The position numbers and the translations under genes are program-made. A model generated the notes under the pieces. It ran no database searches. It was not told the origin of the DNA and worked only from the letters and a program-made list of their open reading frames with translations. This document shows, piece after piece, positions 18,932 through 28,922 of a stretch of DNA of 64,000 bases. Position 1 is the first letter of the stretch; every line of letters starts with the position of its first letter. Source of the stretch: Methylophaga nitratireducenticrescens (GTDB taxonomy: Bacteria > Pseudomonadota > Gammaproteobacteria > Nitrosococcales > Methylophagaceae). The stretch spans positions 124,001 through 188,000 of the forward strand of contig NC_017857.3 of assembly GCF_000260985.4 (NCBI RefSeq), read 5' to 3'.

Positions 18932-21900
18932 ATGGCACGTTTTTTTATTGATCGGCCTATTTTTGCGTGGGTTATCGCGATCTTAATCATGCTGGCTGGC
19001 TTGCTGTCGATTTTCCAACTACCGATCGCGCAATATCCTGGTATCGCACCAACAGCGATTGAAATTCGTACGGCTTATCCCGGCGCTTCGGCCAAAGTGG
19101 TTGAAGATTCAGTTATTCAGGTTATCGAACAGAATCTGACTGGACTGGATGACTTGCAATATATCAGCTCCACCAGTGATTCCAGTGGTGTCGGACAAAT
19201 TACTGTCACCTTTCAAGCCGATACCGATCCGGATATTGCACAGGTTCAAGTGCAAAATAAACTGCAAGCCGCAATGCCATTATTGCCTCAAGATGTTCAG
19301 CAACAAGGACTGGAGATCACCAAATCCAGCACCGGTTTTTTAATGGTACTGGGCTTTGTGTCTAATAACGGGAAAATGGATCGCTATGATATTGCTGATT
19401 ATGTGGCAGCCAATATTCAGGATCCCGTCAGCCGGGTAAATGGGGTCGGTCAAATAAATTTATTTGGTTCGCAATATGCCATGCGGATTTGGCTCAATGC
19501 CAATAGTCTCGCGAACTATGAATTAACTACTGAGGATATTGTTAACGCTATTCGCCAGCAAAACGTGCAAATTGCGGCCGGTGAAATTGGCGGAACGCCT
19601 GCCGTTGAAGGACAACAGATTGCTGCCAGTATTGTGGTTGAAACGCGGATGGAAACGGTCGGCGAATTCGAAAACATTCTGCTGCGAGTCAATCAGGATG
19701 GCTCCGAAATCCGTATTAAAGATGTAGCCAATGTTTCATTGGGTGGTGAAAATTTTCAATTTGAAACGGAATACAACAAGCAGTCGGCTGCAGGGCTGGG
19801 GATAACCTTAGCCTCAGGTGCAAATGCACTTGAAACTGCCCAGATGATCCGTGACAGAATTACCGAACTTGAACCGTTTTTCCCTGAAGGCCTGGAAGTC
19901 ACCTATCCCTACGACACTACTCCCTTTGTCAGAATCTCTATTGAAGGGGTGGTCAAAACACTGATAGAAGCCATGATCCTGGTGTTTCTGATCATGTATC
20001 TGTTCTTGCAGAATTTTCGTGCCACGCTTATTCCGGCCATTGCCGTTCCGGTCGTCATTTTGGGGACGTTTGGCATTCTGTTTGTGTTGGGCTTCTCCAT
20101 CAATATGCTGACCATGTTTGCTATGGTGCTGGCCATCGGACTATTGGTGGATGATGCCATCGTGGTGGTGGAAAACGTTGAGCGTGTTATCCATGAAGAT
20201 GGTTTATCCCCAAAAGAAGCTACTCGTAAATCAATGGATCAAATTACCGGTGCTCTGGTCGGTATTGTGTTAACGGTTTCTGCCGTTTTTATTCCGATGG
20301 CTTTTTTCCCAGGCTCAACCGGGGTCATTTACCGGCAATTCTCAATCACGGTGGTATCAGCAATGGCCTTATCACTGCTAATTGCGTTAACGCTCACCCC
20401 AGCTCTGTGTGCTTCTTTATTAAAAGATGCCCAACATGATCCGGCCAAAAAACGGGGATTTTTTGGTTGGTTTAATCGTGGCTTTGAAAAGACCAGCAGG
20501 GGCACCCAGAGTGCAGTCGGCTATCTGATCAAACGCTCTGCCCGCGTTATGCTTATCTACGTATTGATAGTAGCAGGGCTGGCTTATTTGTTCACCCAAC
20601 TTCCCTCATCTTTTTTCCCCGATGAAGATCAGGGAATTTTATTTACCGAAATGCAGTTACCGGTGAATGCATCGAAGCAGCGATCTATCGAAGTGATGAA
20701 TCGTATTGAAAATTATTATCTGGAACAGGAAGCTGATAATGTCGAATCGGTATTTTCTGTCATAGGTTATAGCTTCAGTGGCCGAGGCCAGAATAGTGGC
20801 CTGATTTTTGTGAACTTAAAAAGCTGGGATCAACGCACTGGAGCCGAACAAGGCGCCCAGGCGATAGCAAATCGCGCTTCTGGCTATTTCAGTCAGTTTA
20901 AGGATGCTGTTGCTTTTGCCATTGCCCCGCCTCCAATTCGCGAGCTTGGCAACGCCAGTGGATTTAATATGATGTTGCAGGATTTGGGTGGCATGGGTCA
21001 CGAAGAATTGGTTAAAGCCCGTGACACCCTGTTAATGCAGGCCAATCAGGATCCCCGTCTGCATCAGGTAAGACACAGTGGCTTGCAGGATCGCCCACAA
21101 TTCAAAATCGATATTAATCATCAAAAAGCCATGTCATTTGGTGTTTCCCTGGAAGATATCAACAGGACGTTCGGAACGGCGTGGGGCTCAACGTACGTAA
21201 ATGATTTCATTGATAAAGGCCGTGTCAAAAGGGTTTATGTGCAGGGTGATGCACCCTTTCGCATGATGCCCGAAGATGTGGGTGATTGGTATGTTCGTAA
21301 CGATAGCGGGGAAATGGTGCCTTTATCAGCCATCAGTGACTCGCGATGGATATACGGCTCGCCACGCCTTGAACGCTACAATGGTGTACCAGCCATGAAT
21401 ATTCAGGGTCAAGCCGCAGCCGGACTGAGTTCCGGGGAAGCTATGCAAGCCATGGAAGAACTGGTCGCTCAATTGCCAGAGGGGTTTGGTTATGAGTGGA
21501 CAGCACTCTCTTTACAGGAACGCGCTTCGGGGGCACAGGCTCCACTTTTGTATGCTTTATCGATCTTGGTGGTATTTCTGTTTTTAGCGGCTTTATATGA
21601 AAGCTGGTCAGTGCCTTTCTCTGTCATGTTGGTGGTTCCATTAGGTGTCCTCGGCGCCGTCCTGTTCGCGTTAAGCAGAGAAATGTCCAACGATATATAT
21701 TTCCAGGTCGGTTTGTTAACCACCATAGGGTTATCGGCCCGGAACGCCATTCTGATTGTCGAATTTGCCAAAACCCTCTACGAAGATGGTATGTCGCTAA
21801 CGGAGGCGACACTGGAAGCGATCAGAATGCGACTGCGCCCAATTGCAATGACAGCACTTACTTTCATGCTGGGCGTTACGCCGCTGATGTTGGCCAGTGG

Positions 21901-22078
21901 TGCTGGCAGTGGTGCACAGAATGCGATTGGAACCGGAGTGTTCGGCGGCATGTTGGCAGCAACTAGCCTGGCGATATTCTTTATTCCCGTGTTCTTTGTA
22001 GTGATCTTTACATTAGCTAAAAAAATTACTGGTAAAACACCTGCCAAAGCGCAGGCATCTCAAGGAGAAACGGCATGA
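18932..22078 (+). CDS. RND multidrug efflux pump, AcrB/HAE-1 type, with Arg at the Lys940 position
   Basis: A 1048-aa inner-membrane proton/drug antiporter with the full HAE-1 architecture: [17 protein letters not shown] at the start, two large periplasmic domains and 12 predicted membrane helices. The proton-relay aspartates are Asp407 and Asp408 ([16 protein letters not shown]), with the same numbers as AcrB. The partner in the tenth membrane helix is Arg937 ([14 protein letters not shown]) where AcrB and MexB have Lys (AcrB Lys940). The later Arg in [10 protein letters not shown] is kept. It overlaps the outer-membrane gene by 4 bp. Substrates cannot be told from the sequence. Confidence 0.96.
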   Translation: MARFFIDRPIFAWVIAILIMLAGLLSIFQLPIAQYPGIAPTAIEIRTAYPGASAKVVEDSVIQVIEQNLTGLDDLQYISSTSDSSGVGQITVTFQADTDPDIAQVQVQNKLQAAMPLLPQDVQQQGLEITKSSTGFLMVLGFVSNNGKMDRYDIADYVAANIQDPVSRVNGVGQINLFGSQYAMRIWLNANSLANYELTTEDIVNAIRQQNVQIAAGEIGGTPAVEGQQIAASIVVETRMETVGEFENILLRVNQDGSEIRIKDVANVSLGGENFQFETEYNKQSAAGLGITLASGANALETAQMIRDRITELEPFFPEGLEVTYPYDTTPFVRISIEGVVKTLIEAMILVFLIMYLFLQNFRATLIPAIAVPVVILGTFGILFVLGFSINMLTMFAMVLAIGLLVDDAIVVVENVERVIHEDGLSPKEATRKSMDQITGALVGIVLTVSAVFIPMAFFPGSTGVIYRQFSITVVSAMALSLLIALTLTPALCASLLKDAQHDPAKKRGFFGWFNRGFEKTSRGTQSAVGYLIKRSARVMLIYVLIVAGLAYLFTQLPSSFFPDEDQGILFTEMQLPVNASKQRSIEVMNRIENYYLEQEADNVESVFSVIGYSFSGRGQNSGLIFVNLKSWDQRTGAEQGAQAIANRASGYFSQFKDAVAFAIAPPPIRELGNASGFNMMLQDLGGMGHEELVKARDTLLMQANQDPRLHQVRHSGLQDRPQFKIDINHQKAMSFGVSLEDINRTFGTAWGSTYVNDFIDKGRVKRVYVQGDAPFRMMPEDVGDWYVRNDSGEMVPLSAISDSRWIYGSPRLERYNGVPAMNIQGQAAAGLSSGEAMQAMEELVAQLPEGFGYEWTALSLQERASGAQAPLLYALSILVVFLFLAALYESWSVPFSVMLVVPLGVLGAVLFALSREMSNDIYFQVGLLTTIGLSARNAILIVEFAKTLYEDGMSLTEATLEAIRMRLRPIAMTALTFMLGVTPLMLASGAGSGAQNAIGTGVFGGMLAATSLAIFFIPVFFVVIFTLAKKITGKTPAKAQASQGETA

Positions 22079-23517
22079 ATGCCAAATTGAAACTGATTTC
22101 TGTAATGACAATATCAGCAGTGCTTAGCGGCTGCTCAATGATTCCCGATTATCAACGTCCTGCGAATCCTGTGATGCTTGAAAATAGTGAGTCAGTTGTG
22201 GATGCCTCTTTGGCTGCAGATACTGGCTGGCAGGAATTTTACCAAGACGAGCAGCTGCAACAACTGATTGCTTTATCACTGGAAAATAATCGTAACCTTC
22301 GTGCCACGGTGTTGCAGGTTGAACAATTGCGTGCACAGTACAAAATTCAACGCGCCGAATTATTGCCAGCAGTTGATGGCACTGCCAGCGCCACACGTCA
22401 ACGCTTATCTGAAGGCGTTAGCTCCGGCAGTCAGACTGTTGGCGGCGGTGGAATTTATGAGGAATACCAGATTGGTGTTGGAATCTCGGCCTGGGAAATA
22501 GACTTTTTTGGTCGGATTGACAGTTTGCAGCAAGCCGCTCTGGAACAGTTTCTGGCCAGTGAGGCCAGCCGTAGAAGTATTCAGCTGACATTGGTTTCCG
22601 AAGTGGCCGATGCCTGGTTCAGCTGGCAGGCAACTGTTGCCCAGCTGGAGTTTTCCAGCTCCACCCGTGAAGCCCGGGAAGAAAGTTATGAACTTATCAA
22701 CAAACGCTTTGAGTCCGGTCTGGCTTCGGAACTTGCCCTGAGACAAGCTGAAACAGCATTACATGAAGCACGTATTGCCGAGTCGAGTTTTCAGCAGCAA
22801 GCCAATCAAAACTTTACTGCGTTGGAGTTGTTAGTTGGACAGAGACTGGATCGTCAGCATTGGCAGGCTGATTGGGAAGATGATGATCCGTTATTGCAGG
22901 ACTTACCTGTGAACCTCTCTTCTGAAGTGTTGTTGGCCAGACCGGATGTAATGCAGGCCGAACACCAGATAAAAGCTGCCAATGCCAATATTGGTGCGGC
23001 AAGAGCAGCATTTTTTCCACGTATCAGTTTGACCACAGCCATTGGTATTGGAGGCTCAACCCCTTCTGATCTGAGTGATAGCGGTAATCGTTTGTGGCAG
23101 ATTTCTCCACAGCTATCCGTTCCATTACTTGATTGGGGCGTGAATGATGCAAACCTGGATGTCGCTGAGTTAGAAAAAGACATCAATATTGCTCGTTATC
23201 AGGAAACCATTCAGCGGGCATTCAAAGAGGTTCTTGATGAAATGCAGGCAAGAGATACCCTGGATGCACAGCTAAATGCTCAACAGGATTTAACCAAAGC
23301 AACCAATCGAAGCCTGGAATTAGCTCAAATCCGTTACGATGCCGGGGTGGACAGCTATCTGGAAGTATTGGATGCGCAGCGCAGTCATATCGATGCCCAG
23401 TTAGCTCAAATTGATACCCGTCTGGCACGTTTACGTAACCAGTTAACACTTTATAAGGCATTGGGTGGTGGCTTAAAAGCATACTCCGGCGAAGTGATTG
23501 AACCGGCAATGCCATGA
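22075..23517 (+). CDS. Outer-membrane efflux channel lipoprotein, OprM/NodT type
   Basis: A 480-aa TolC-like channel completing the tripartite pump. The signal peptide ends in a lipobox (SAVLSGCS, lipidated Cys20) followed by MIPDYQRP, typical of OprM/NodT lipoproteins. Two repeats of outer-membrane efflux helices are seen, with [16 protein letters not shown] in the first and [29 protein letters not shown] in the second. The ATGA overlap with the pump gene shows translational coupling. A 27-bp hairpin without a T run follows the stop. Confidence 0.95.
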   Translation: MNAKLKLISVMTISAVLSGCSMIPDYQRPANPVMLENSESVVDASLAADTGWQEFYQDEQLQQLIALSLENNRNLRATVLQVEQLRAQYKIQRAELLPAVDGTASATRQRLSEGVSSGSQTVGGGGIYEEYQIGVGISAWEIDFFGRIDSLQQAALEQFLASEASRRSIQLTLVSEVADAWFSWQATVAQLEFSSSTREAREESYELINKRFESGLASELALRQAETALHEARIAESSFQQQANQNFTALELLVGQRLDRQHWQADWEDDDPLLQDLPVNLSSEVLLARPDVMQAEHQIKAANANIGAARAAFFPRISLTTAIGIGGSTPSDLSDSGNRLWQISPQLSVPLLDWGVNDANLDVAELEKDINIARYQETIQRAFKEVLDEMQARDTLDAQLNAQQDLTKATNRSLELAQIRYDAGVDSYLEVLDAQRSHIDAQLAQIDTRLARLRNQLTLYKALGGGLKAYSGEVIEPAMP

Positions 23518-23528
23518 AAAGAGTTGGT

Positions 23529-23555
23529 TTAGCATACGATTTATCGTTATGCTAA
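23529..23555. other. Hairpin after the efflux operon
   Basis: TTAGCATACGAT pairs with ATCGTTATGCTAA (one bulged base). It lacks a T run and has a ribosome site for the next gene 28 bp on. It could protect mRNA ends or partially attenuate read-through into the small downstream gene. Confidence 0.5.
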
Positions 23556-23596
23556 GGCGGAATTAAGTTTTTATCTGACTAGCAAAGGAGCGAAAA

Positions 23597-23776
23597 ATGG
23601 GTGTTGAAGTCGGTGGTCTGTTAGGCCTTATTTGGCTGATCATCATTATTTGGGCCATTCTCAAAGTAGCGAAAAGTGGTGCCGGTACCTTATCCAAAGT
23701 GTTATGGATTTTGATATTGCTATTATTCCCTGTGGTAGGCCTTATCATTTGGTTCTTTCTTGGCCCTAAAGGCTAG
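23597..23776 (+). CDS. 59-aa membrane protein, PLDc_N-like
   Basis: A small ORF with a good ribosome site (AAAGGAG, 23584-23590) before ATG 23597. The product is two hydrophobic helices (about 7-24 and 33-55) joined by a basic loop. The second helix ends in PVVGLIIWFFLGPKG, the motif of the phospholipase D nuclease N-terminal domain (PLDc_N) family of small membrane proteins found also at cardiolipin-synthase N-termini. Function is unknown. It lies 79 bp after the efflux operon and has its own strong terminator, so it could be co-transcribed or independent. Confidence 0.85.
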   Translation: MGVEVGGLLGLIWLIIIIWAILKVAKSGAGTLSKVLWILILLLFPVVGLIIWFFLGPKG

Positions 23777-23785
23777 ACGAATACT

Positions 23786-23826
23786 TCACCGTACAAACTG
23801 TATTCGGTTTGTACGGTGATTTTTTT
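23786..23826 (+). terminator. Strong Rho-independent terminator
   Basis: A 13-bp perfect stem, TCACCGTACAAAC with GTTTGTACGGTGA, an 8-base loop and a run of seven T. It ends the efflux/small-protein transcription unit. Confidence 0.95.
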
Positions 23827-23966
23827 CTGCAACAGCACCCAGCATGCAATATGCCGATGATGTAAGCGTATTTATATCACTTCGCATTGTCAGCATCAGG
23901 CCAAATCTTTCACGTTAATATTGCATGACGCTAATGATTCATCTGAATCAAAATCGGAGTTTGATC

Positions 23967-26027
23967 ATGCAAGTTGAGTCAAAGATCCCATCTACTATTC
24001 TGGTTCCTGTTTTTTTTCCTGCCGTTATTATCACGTTACTGTTAGTAATAGGCACAATCAGCAATCCAGAATTAGCTGGCGAAGCCTTTGCTGCCACACT
24101 CAGTTATCTGACCAAAACCTTTGGCTGGTTTTACATGCTGGCGGTGGCTTTCTTTCTGGTTTTTATCGTAACCGTGGCCATCTCCAGTTGGGGTAAAACC
24201 AAATTAGGCCCCGATCATGCCGAACCGCAATACAGCTTCCCTGCGTGGTTTGCGATGCTGTTTTCAGCTGGCTACGGCATTGCTTTGCTATTTTTCGGGG
24301 TGGCCGAACCGGTATTGCATTATGCCTCTCCGCCACAAGGAGCACCCGAAACGGTTGATGCGGCTAAACAAGCCATGCAAATTGCCTTTTTCCATTGGGG
24401 CTTTCATATCTGGGCTATTTACGGCCTGACCGGTCTGGTATTAGCTTATTTCGCTTTTCGTCATGGCTTGCCTTTGTCGATGCGTTCAGCACTTTATCCT
24501 CTTATCGGCGACCGAATTTATGGCCCCATCGGTCATATCGTTGATGTCATTGCCATTTTAGGGACCTTATTTGGTATCGCTACGACGCTGGGACTTTCTG
24601 TTGCCCAGATAAACGCCGGGATGAATTATTTATGGCCGAGCATACCTGTCAGTACTTTTGTGCAGGTTGTCACTATTGCTGGTATTACCATGCTCGCTAT
24701 TTTGTCAGTGGTGGCTGGGCTTGATAAAGGTGTAAAACGTCTTTCTATCGTCAATATGGTGTTGGCCTTAGCACTGATGCTGTTTGTCTTTATCGCTGGG
24801 CCAAGTATTTTTATTCTGGAAACTTTTTTACAAAATACCGGCAGTTATCTGAACAATATTGTTGAGCGGACTTTTAACCTTCAAGCCTACACTCGCAGTG
24901 ACTGGATTGGTAACTGGACTTTATTTATCTTTGGCTGGACCATTGCCTGGGCACCGTTTGTCGGGCTGTTTATTGCCAAGATAAGTCGAGGTCGAACTAT
25001 CCGGCAGTTTGTCTTTGGTGTGTTGCTGGTGCCGACCATTTTCACCTTTATCTGGTTTTCCATTTTTGGGGATACTGCCCTCAATATGATTATGAATCAG
25101 GGGTATACCGCATTAATTACTGAGGTGCAGAATGACACCGCTATTGCCTTGTTCAAGTTATATGAACGCTTGCCTCTAACATCAATAGTGTCATTTATTA
25201 CTGTTATTCTGATTATGACGTTCTTTGTTACCTCTTCCGACTCCGGCTCATTGGTCATTGATTCATTAGCGTCTGGTGGTTCCAGTAATACGCCAGTCTG
25301 GCAGCGGGTTTTCTGGGCAGCTCTGGAAGGTCTGGTAGCAGCTGCATTATTAATTGCCGGTGGCTTAAGCGCCTTGCAAACCATGAGTATTACCAGTGCC
25401 CTGCCGTTTGCCATCATTATGGTGCTGGCAGCAATTGGAATGTGGCGTGCCTTAGCGATTGAAGGTCATCGTGAAGCCAGTTTGTCAGCCTTTATGCATA
25501 GCTCGCAACACCGGCCGGGTAATTGGAAAAAACGTTTAGCCGGATTAATTCATTATCCGGATTATCCGCAGGTGGCTGAGTTTATTAAAACCACCGCACA
25601 TCCTGCCATGCAGAAAGTTGAAACGGTTTTGCAAGAGAAAGGCTGGCCAGTTACGGTATTTTTTGATGACACTCAACATCGTGCTTATATAGAAGTGATT
25701 CGTGAAGAAGAGTTGGATTTTATTTATGAAATACGTATGCGCGGTTATGCTATGCCTACCTTTGCTTATCCACAGATGGCAAGAAAAGAAGACGGTGATA
25801 AGCGTTATTACCGGGCTGAAGTCTTTATGCGTCGAGGCGGCGCAGCCTATGATGTGTTTAACTGTGATCAGCAGGAAGTCATTGATGACATTCTAAATCA
25901 ATTCGAGAAATATCTGCATTTCATTCATATCTCGCCAGGCATTTTACCATGGAAAATGCAGGAGCATGACGATATGCTCGATGACAAAGGCGAAATCCAT
26001 AACGATGATCTGAAAACACCCAGCTGA
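23967..26027 (+). CDS. BCCT-family betaine/choline/carnitine transporter (BetT-like)
   Basis: Secondary transporter for quaternary-ammonium compatible solutes. Twelve hydrophobic helices are visible. The family signature WTIAWAPFVGLFIAKISRGRT lies near residue 320-340, and the glycine-rich helix SAGYGIALLFFGVAEP sits where substrate and coupling ion are set. About 190 C-terminal cytoplasmic residues follow the last helix, as in choline transporter BetT, where this tail responds to osmotic stress. The ORF opens at ATG 23925, but ATG 23967 has GGAG seven bases upstream and starts just before the first helix, so I use it (686 aa). Substrate is not determined. Confidence 0.9.
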   Translation: MQVESKIPSTILVPVFFPAVIITLLLVIGTISNPELAGEAFAATLSYLTKTFGWFYMLAVAFFLVFIVTVAISSWGKTKLGPDHAEPQYSFPAWFAMLFSAGYGIALLFFGVAEPVLHYASPPQGAPETVDAAKQAMQIAFFHWGFHIWAIYGLTGLVLAYFAFRHGLPLSMRSALYPLIGDRIYGPIGHIVDVIAILGTLFGIATTLGLSVAQINAGMNYLWPSIPVSTFVQVVTIAGITMLAILSVVAGLDKGVKRLSIVNMVLALALMLFVFIAGPSIFILETFLQNTGSYLNNIVERTFNLQAYTRSDWIGNWTLFIFGWTIAWAPFVGLFIAKISRGRTIRQFVFGVLLVPTIFTFIWFSIFGDTALNMIMNQGYTALITEVQNDTAIALFKLYERLPLTSIVSFITVILIMTFFVTSSDSGSLVIDSLASGGSSNTPVWQRVFWAALEGLVAAALLIAGGLSALQTMSITSALPFAIIMVLAAIGMWRALAIEGHREASLSAFMHSSQHRPGNWKKRLAGLIHYPDYPQVAEFIKTTAHPAMQKVETVLQEKGWPVTVFFDDTQHRAYIEVIREEELDFIYEIRMRGYAMPTFAYPQMARKEDGDKRYYRAEVFMRRGGAAYDVFNCDQQEVIDDILNQFEKYLHFIHISPGILPWKMQEHDDMLDDKGEIHNDDLKTPS

Positions 26028-26132
26028 TGAAATTATATGCTCTTGCTTTTTCATCACTGCTTTACCGTTTTTAGTAACTTAACGACAATTATGAAAAAGA
26101 GATGAATAAAGTACCCACTACGATTTAGAGAC

Positions 26133-26166
26133 AAAAAAACCCGATGCACTTTGCAGTAACATCGGG
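26133..26166 (-). terminator. Orphan minus-strand Rho-independent terminator
   Basis: CCCGATG (26140-26146) pairs with CATCGGG (26160-26166), with extra ACT/AGT pairing inside. Seven A at 26133-26139 become a T run on the minus strand only. No minus-strand gene ends here; the nearest minus-strand gene to the right, gloA, ends 2.7 kb away. It therefore suggests an unannotated minus-strand transcript between here and about 26.45 kb. Confidence 0.7.
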
Positions 26167-26224
26167 AAAGGGCAAACAAACAATAAATCGGGGAACAATT
26201 CAAACGTTTCGATAAGGCGCCTTG

Positions 26225-26268
26225 GGTCTGTTGATCTTTCAGAGGCGGCTATGAAAGATTAACAGACC
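26225..26268. repeat. Dispersed palindromic element, copy B (44 bp)
   Basis: Arms GGTCTGTTGATCTTTCA and TGAAAGATTAACAGACC are inverted with one mismatch around a 10-base centre (GAGGCGGCTA). It shares the TGTTGATCTTTCA core with copies A and D. Confidence 0.75.
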
Positions 26269-26334
26269 TTAGTGTTAATGCTTTCTTAACCATGCTCCCT
26301 TTATGCTTAAACCAAGTGAATCACGCATTAGCCT

Positions 26335-26388
26335 GGCGCTTGATCTTTCAGCTCACAACAGCGACGAGATGAAAGATAAACAAGCCCT
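26335..26388. repeat. Dispersed palindromic element, copy C (about 54 bp)
   Basis: Left end GCTTGATCTTTCAGCTCAC; right end GATGAAAGATAAACAAGCC, imperfectly inverted. Its centre contains the complement of TGTTGTGAGCTGAAAGATC, the inner motif of copies A and D. A short direct repeat CCTGGCG touches both edges (26332-26338 and 26386-26392) and may be a target duplication or chance. Confidence 0.6.
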
Positions 26389-26430
26389 GGCGATCATTCA
26401 CTTTATCAATTACACTCCAAAACCCTTAAT

Positions 26431-26458
26431 GATAATGATAATGCTTATTATTTATAAT
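26431..26458 (+). promoter_or_regulatory. Fur box and -10 element before the LysR gene
   Basis: GATAATGATAATGCTTATT (26431-26449) matches 16 of 19 positions of the Fur consensus GATAATGATAATCATTATC. A TATAAT -10 sits at 26453-26458, so the box covers the -35/spacer region. The LysR ATG is 53 bp downstream. Iron-dependent repression of the LysR gene is inferred; the box could also serve a minus-strand transcript. Confidence 0.75.
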
Positions 26459-26511
26459 TAAAAGTATTGAATCATAAACACTTGCTTGCAAAAATCTGAA
26501 CAGGCTTACAT

Positions 26512-27429
26512 ATGAATGATCGTGCAGTTTTGCCAGATATGAGAGCGGTGACAGCCTTTGTTGAGATCATTCGATCCGGCAGTCTAACGTTTACCGCAGA
26601 ACAGTTGGATATCCCTAAATCCACTTTAAGTAGACGTATCAGCCAGTTGGAACAACGGGTTGGTCAGCAATTACTTCGGCGGGAATCCAATCGACTTATA
26701 CCCACTCAGGCAGGCCAGATATTTGCCGAGTATTGTCAGCAATTTATCGATCTTGCCCAGCAAAGTCTGTTAGCACTGGATGCTTTGCAGCTTGAGGTAA
26801 GTGGAACGCTTAATTTTACCTTTCATAATGCTTTCAGCTGCCGCTGGCTTAGCGAGAAAGTAGAAATGCTGATGACGCAACATCCAAAATTGCATCTTAA
26901 AATGCGCACCGGATTCAATCTGCCTCAGGCCACCATCGGTGAGTCAGTCATTTTGTGGCTGGGTCCTGTTACAGAGAATGGCCTTCGCCATGAATGTCTG
27001 GGTCAGCTTTCACAAGGTATTTACGCCAGTCCGGAATATTTGCAACAGGCCGAAGAAATCCATCACCCGCGTCAACTGTGTGAACACAAGTGGATTGATA
27101 CCCTGGAGCACTCGACACAAAATATTCAATTGAAACATCCTGACGAAAAACCATTTCAATTACCTCCCCAGCAATCCCAGATCTCTGCCGATCAATTCGT
27201 TATGCAGGCTGATGCCATTGCTCGGGGTAAAGGGTTGGGGCTTTATCCGAACTGGTTAGCTGAGTTAGGCATCAGTCAGCAGAACGTCAAATTGCAACGT
27301 TGTCTGCAGGACTGGCAAGCTCCCAGTTTACCGATCTGGTTAATGTATCCCTATGGAAATTTATCAAGACGCACCAGGGTGTTTATTGATCATTTGAAAA
27401 AGGATCTGCCTGCTGCCTGGAACTGCTGA
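26512..27429 (+). CDS. LysR-family transcriptional regulator
   Basis: A 305-aa regulator. The N-terminal winged helix-turn-helix (about 8-66) reads MRAVTAFVEIIRSGSLTFTA, then ipKSTLSRRISQLEQRVGQQL and RLIPTQAGQIF, standard for LysR. The rest is the periplasmic-binding-like effector domain. No ligand can be inferred, and no divergently transcribed target gene is adjacent, since the next gene upstream points the same way. A Fur box with a TATAAT element upstream suggests control by iron. The ribosome site is weak. Confidence 0.93.
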   Translation: MNDRAVLPDMRAVTAFVEIIRSGSLTFTAEQLDIPKSTLSRRISQLEQRVGQQLLRRESNRLIPTQAGQIFAEYCQQFIDLAQQSLLALDALQLEVSGTLNFTFHNAFSCRWLSEKVEMLMTQHPKLHLKMRTGFNLPQATIGESVILWLGPVTENGLRHECLGQLSQGIYASPEYLQQAEEIHHPRQLCEHKWIDTLEHSTQNIQLKHPDEKPFQLPPQQSQISADQFVMQADAIARGKGLGLYPNWLAELGISQQNVKLQRCLQDWQAPSLPIWLMYPYGNLSRRTRVFIDHLKKDLPAAWNC

Positions 27430-27515
27430 ACGAATGTGCGCTGTGTCACAAAAAACTTGAAGCGATAAAAGCATCCGCTTATTATTGAATTAAAACTAAA
27501 TGGTGTTCACTAGGC

Positions 27516-28922
27516 ATGATGCACTCTCCACCTGACAGTAAACAGGGCCGTTCCACTTCAACAGATAATGAGTTGCTTAACCATTTACGTGCGGTTTCAA
27601 CTTATCTGCCCGGATTTATTTATCAACTTTGCTTAACTCCTGATGGTAAATTTCAATACACCTACACCAGTTCACGATTAGAAGCTTTATTTGGCGTAAC
27701 CCAGCAACAGGTTGCCGAAGATGCCTCCATATTATTAAAAATGATTCACCCGGAGGATTATCAACGGGTAATCAATGAAAGCATTCAATCTGCTGAAACC
27801 GCCAGTGCGTGGCATAGTGAGTTTCGCATGATCCTCAAAAATGGTCACACCATCTGGGTTGAAGCCTATGACACCCCTTTTCGCGAAGCTGATGGCACCA
27901 TTGTCTGGACGGGTTATGGCAATGACATAACACAACGCAAAAACTATGAAGCCGCCCTGAATGAAAGTGAGGCAAAGTTCAGGGCCTTTGTTGAAAATGC
28001 CAATGATATTATCTATTCATTGTCGCTGGATGGTTTGCTTACCTACGTATCACCCAATTGGACCGAAATCCTTGGTCATCCAATTAGTGACGTTATCGGT
28101 CATCATTTTAAGCAATTTGTGCATCCGGATGATGTCCCAGCCTGCCACAGACTTTTGCAACAAATCAGGCATAGCCGCCAAAAACACGGTGGCATTGAAT
28201 ATAGAATTAAGCACTTTAATGGCCATTGGTGTTGGCACCGCAGCAATACTGCACCATTACTAGATCATAATGGCGAAGTGGATTCCTTCACTGGAATTGC
28301 CCGAGATATCACTGAACATAAATTAATGATGCAGCACATGTTGCATATGGCTCATCATGATACCCTGACCGGCCTTCCCAACCGTGCCAGTTTTACCGAG
28401 CATCTAAATCAAGCCATCGTATTAAGCGAGCGTGAGAAACAGGCGTTGGCGGTATTATTTCTGGATTTGGATAAATTTAAACCCGTCAATGATCAGCACG
28501 GCCACGCCATTGGTGATTTATTATTACAACAGGTAGCCAATCGTATTCGACAATGTTTGCGTGGGGCCGATATCGTTGGCCGTATTGGTGGCGATGAATT
28601 TGTCATTTTATTACAAAATATTCACCATATAGCGAATGCCCAGCAGACTGCCGAAAAAATCTGTGAGTGTCTGAGTCTGCCGTATGAAGTGGATGGAAAA
28701 ATCCTGCATATTGGCGTCAGTATTGGCATAGCGCTATACCCATTACATGGCAGTAATGCGATGCAACTGGTTCGGTATGCCGATGGGGCAATGTATGAGG
28801 CCAAAAAGCTGCCTGAACGAGTCCAGGTTTTTGCCAGCCCGTTACTGGGTAGTGGGTCAACTAAACCCGAAGAATTTATACAAGGTGATCTTTCAGCAAA
28901 TCCGGCTGACGATCGGGGGTAA
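27516..28922 (+). CDS. Diguanylate cyclase with two PAS domains
   Basis: Makes the second messenger cyclic di-GMP. The 468-aa protein has two PAS/PAC sensor modules (about 20-145 and 148-270; [13 protein letters not shown] and [14 protein letters not shown] end each PAC) and a C-terminal GGDEF domain (about 275-450). The active-site motif is intact ([12 protein letters not shown]). The allosteric inhibitory site RGAD precedes it by five residues (RxxD), so product feedback is expected. No membrane helix is present, so it is cytoplasmic. Its last 47 bp overlap the convergent gloA gene. Confidence 0.93.
   Translation: MMHSPPDSKQGRSTSTDNELLNHLRAVSTYLPGFIYQLCLTPDGKFQYTYTSSRLEALFGVTQQQVAEDASILLKMIHPEDYQRVINESIQSAETASAWHSEFRMILKNGHTIWVEAYDTPFREADGTIVWTGYGNDITQRKNYEAALNESEAKFRAFVENANDIIYSLSLDGLLTYVSPNWTEILGHPISDVIGHHFKQFVHPDDVPACHRLLQQIRHSRQKHGGIEYRIKHFNGHWCWHRSNTAPLLDHNGEVDSFTGIARDITEHKLMMQHMLHMAHHDTLTGLPNRASFTEHLNQAIVLSEREKQALAVLFLDLDKFKPVNDQHGHAIGDLLLQQVANRIRQCLRGADIVGRIGGDEFVILLQNIHHIANAQQTAEKICECLSLPYEVDGKILHIGVSIGIALYPLHGSNAMQLVRYADGAMYEAKKLPERVQVFASPLLGSGSTKPEEFIQGDLSANPADDRG

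Noticed and set aside
28886-28896. Repeat-like GATCTTTCA in the diguanylate cyclase 3' end
   Set aside because: Only nine bases match, in coding sequence shared with gloA, with no inverted partner nearby.
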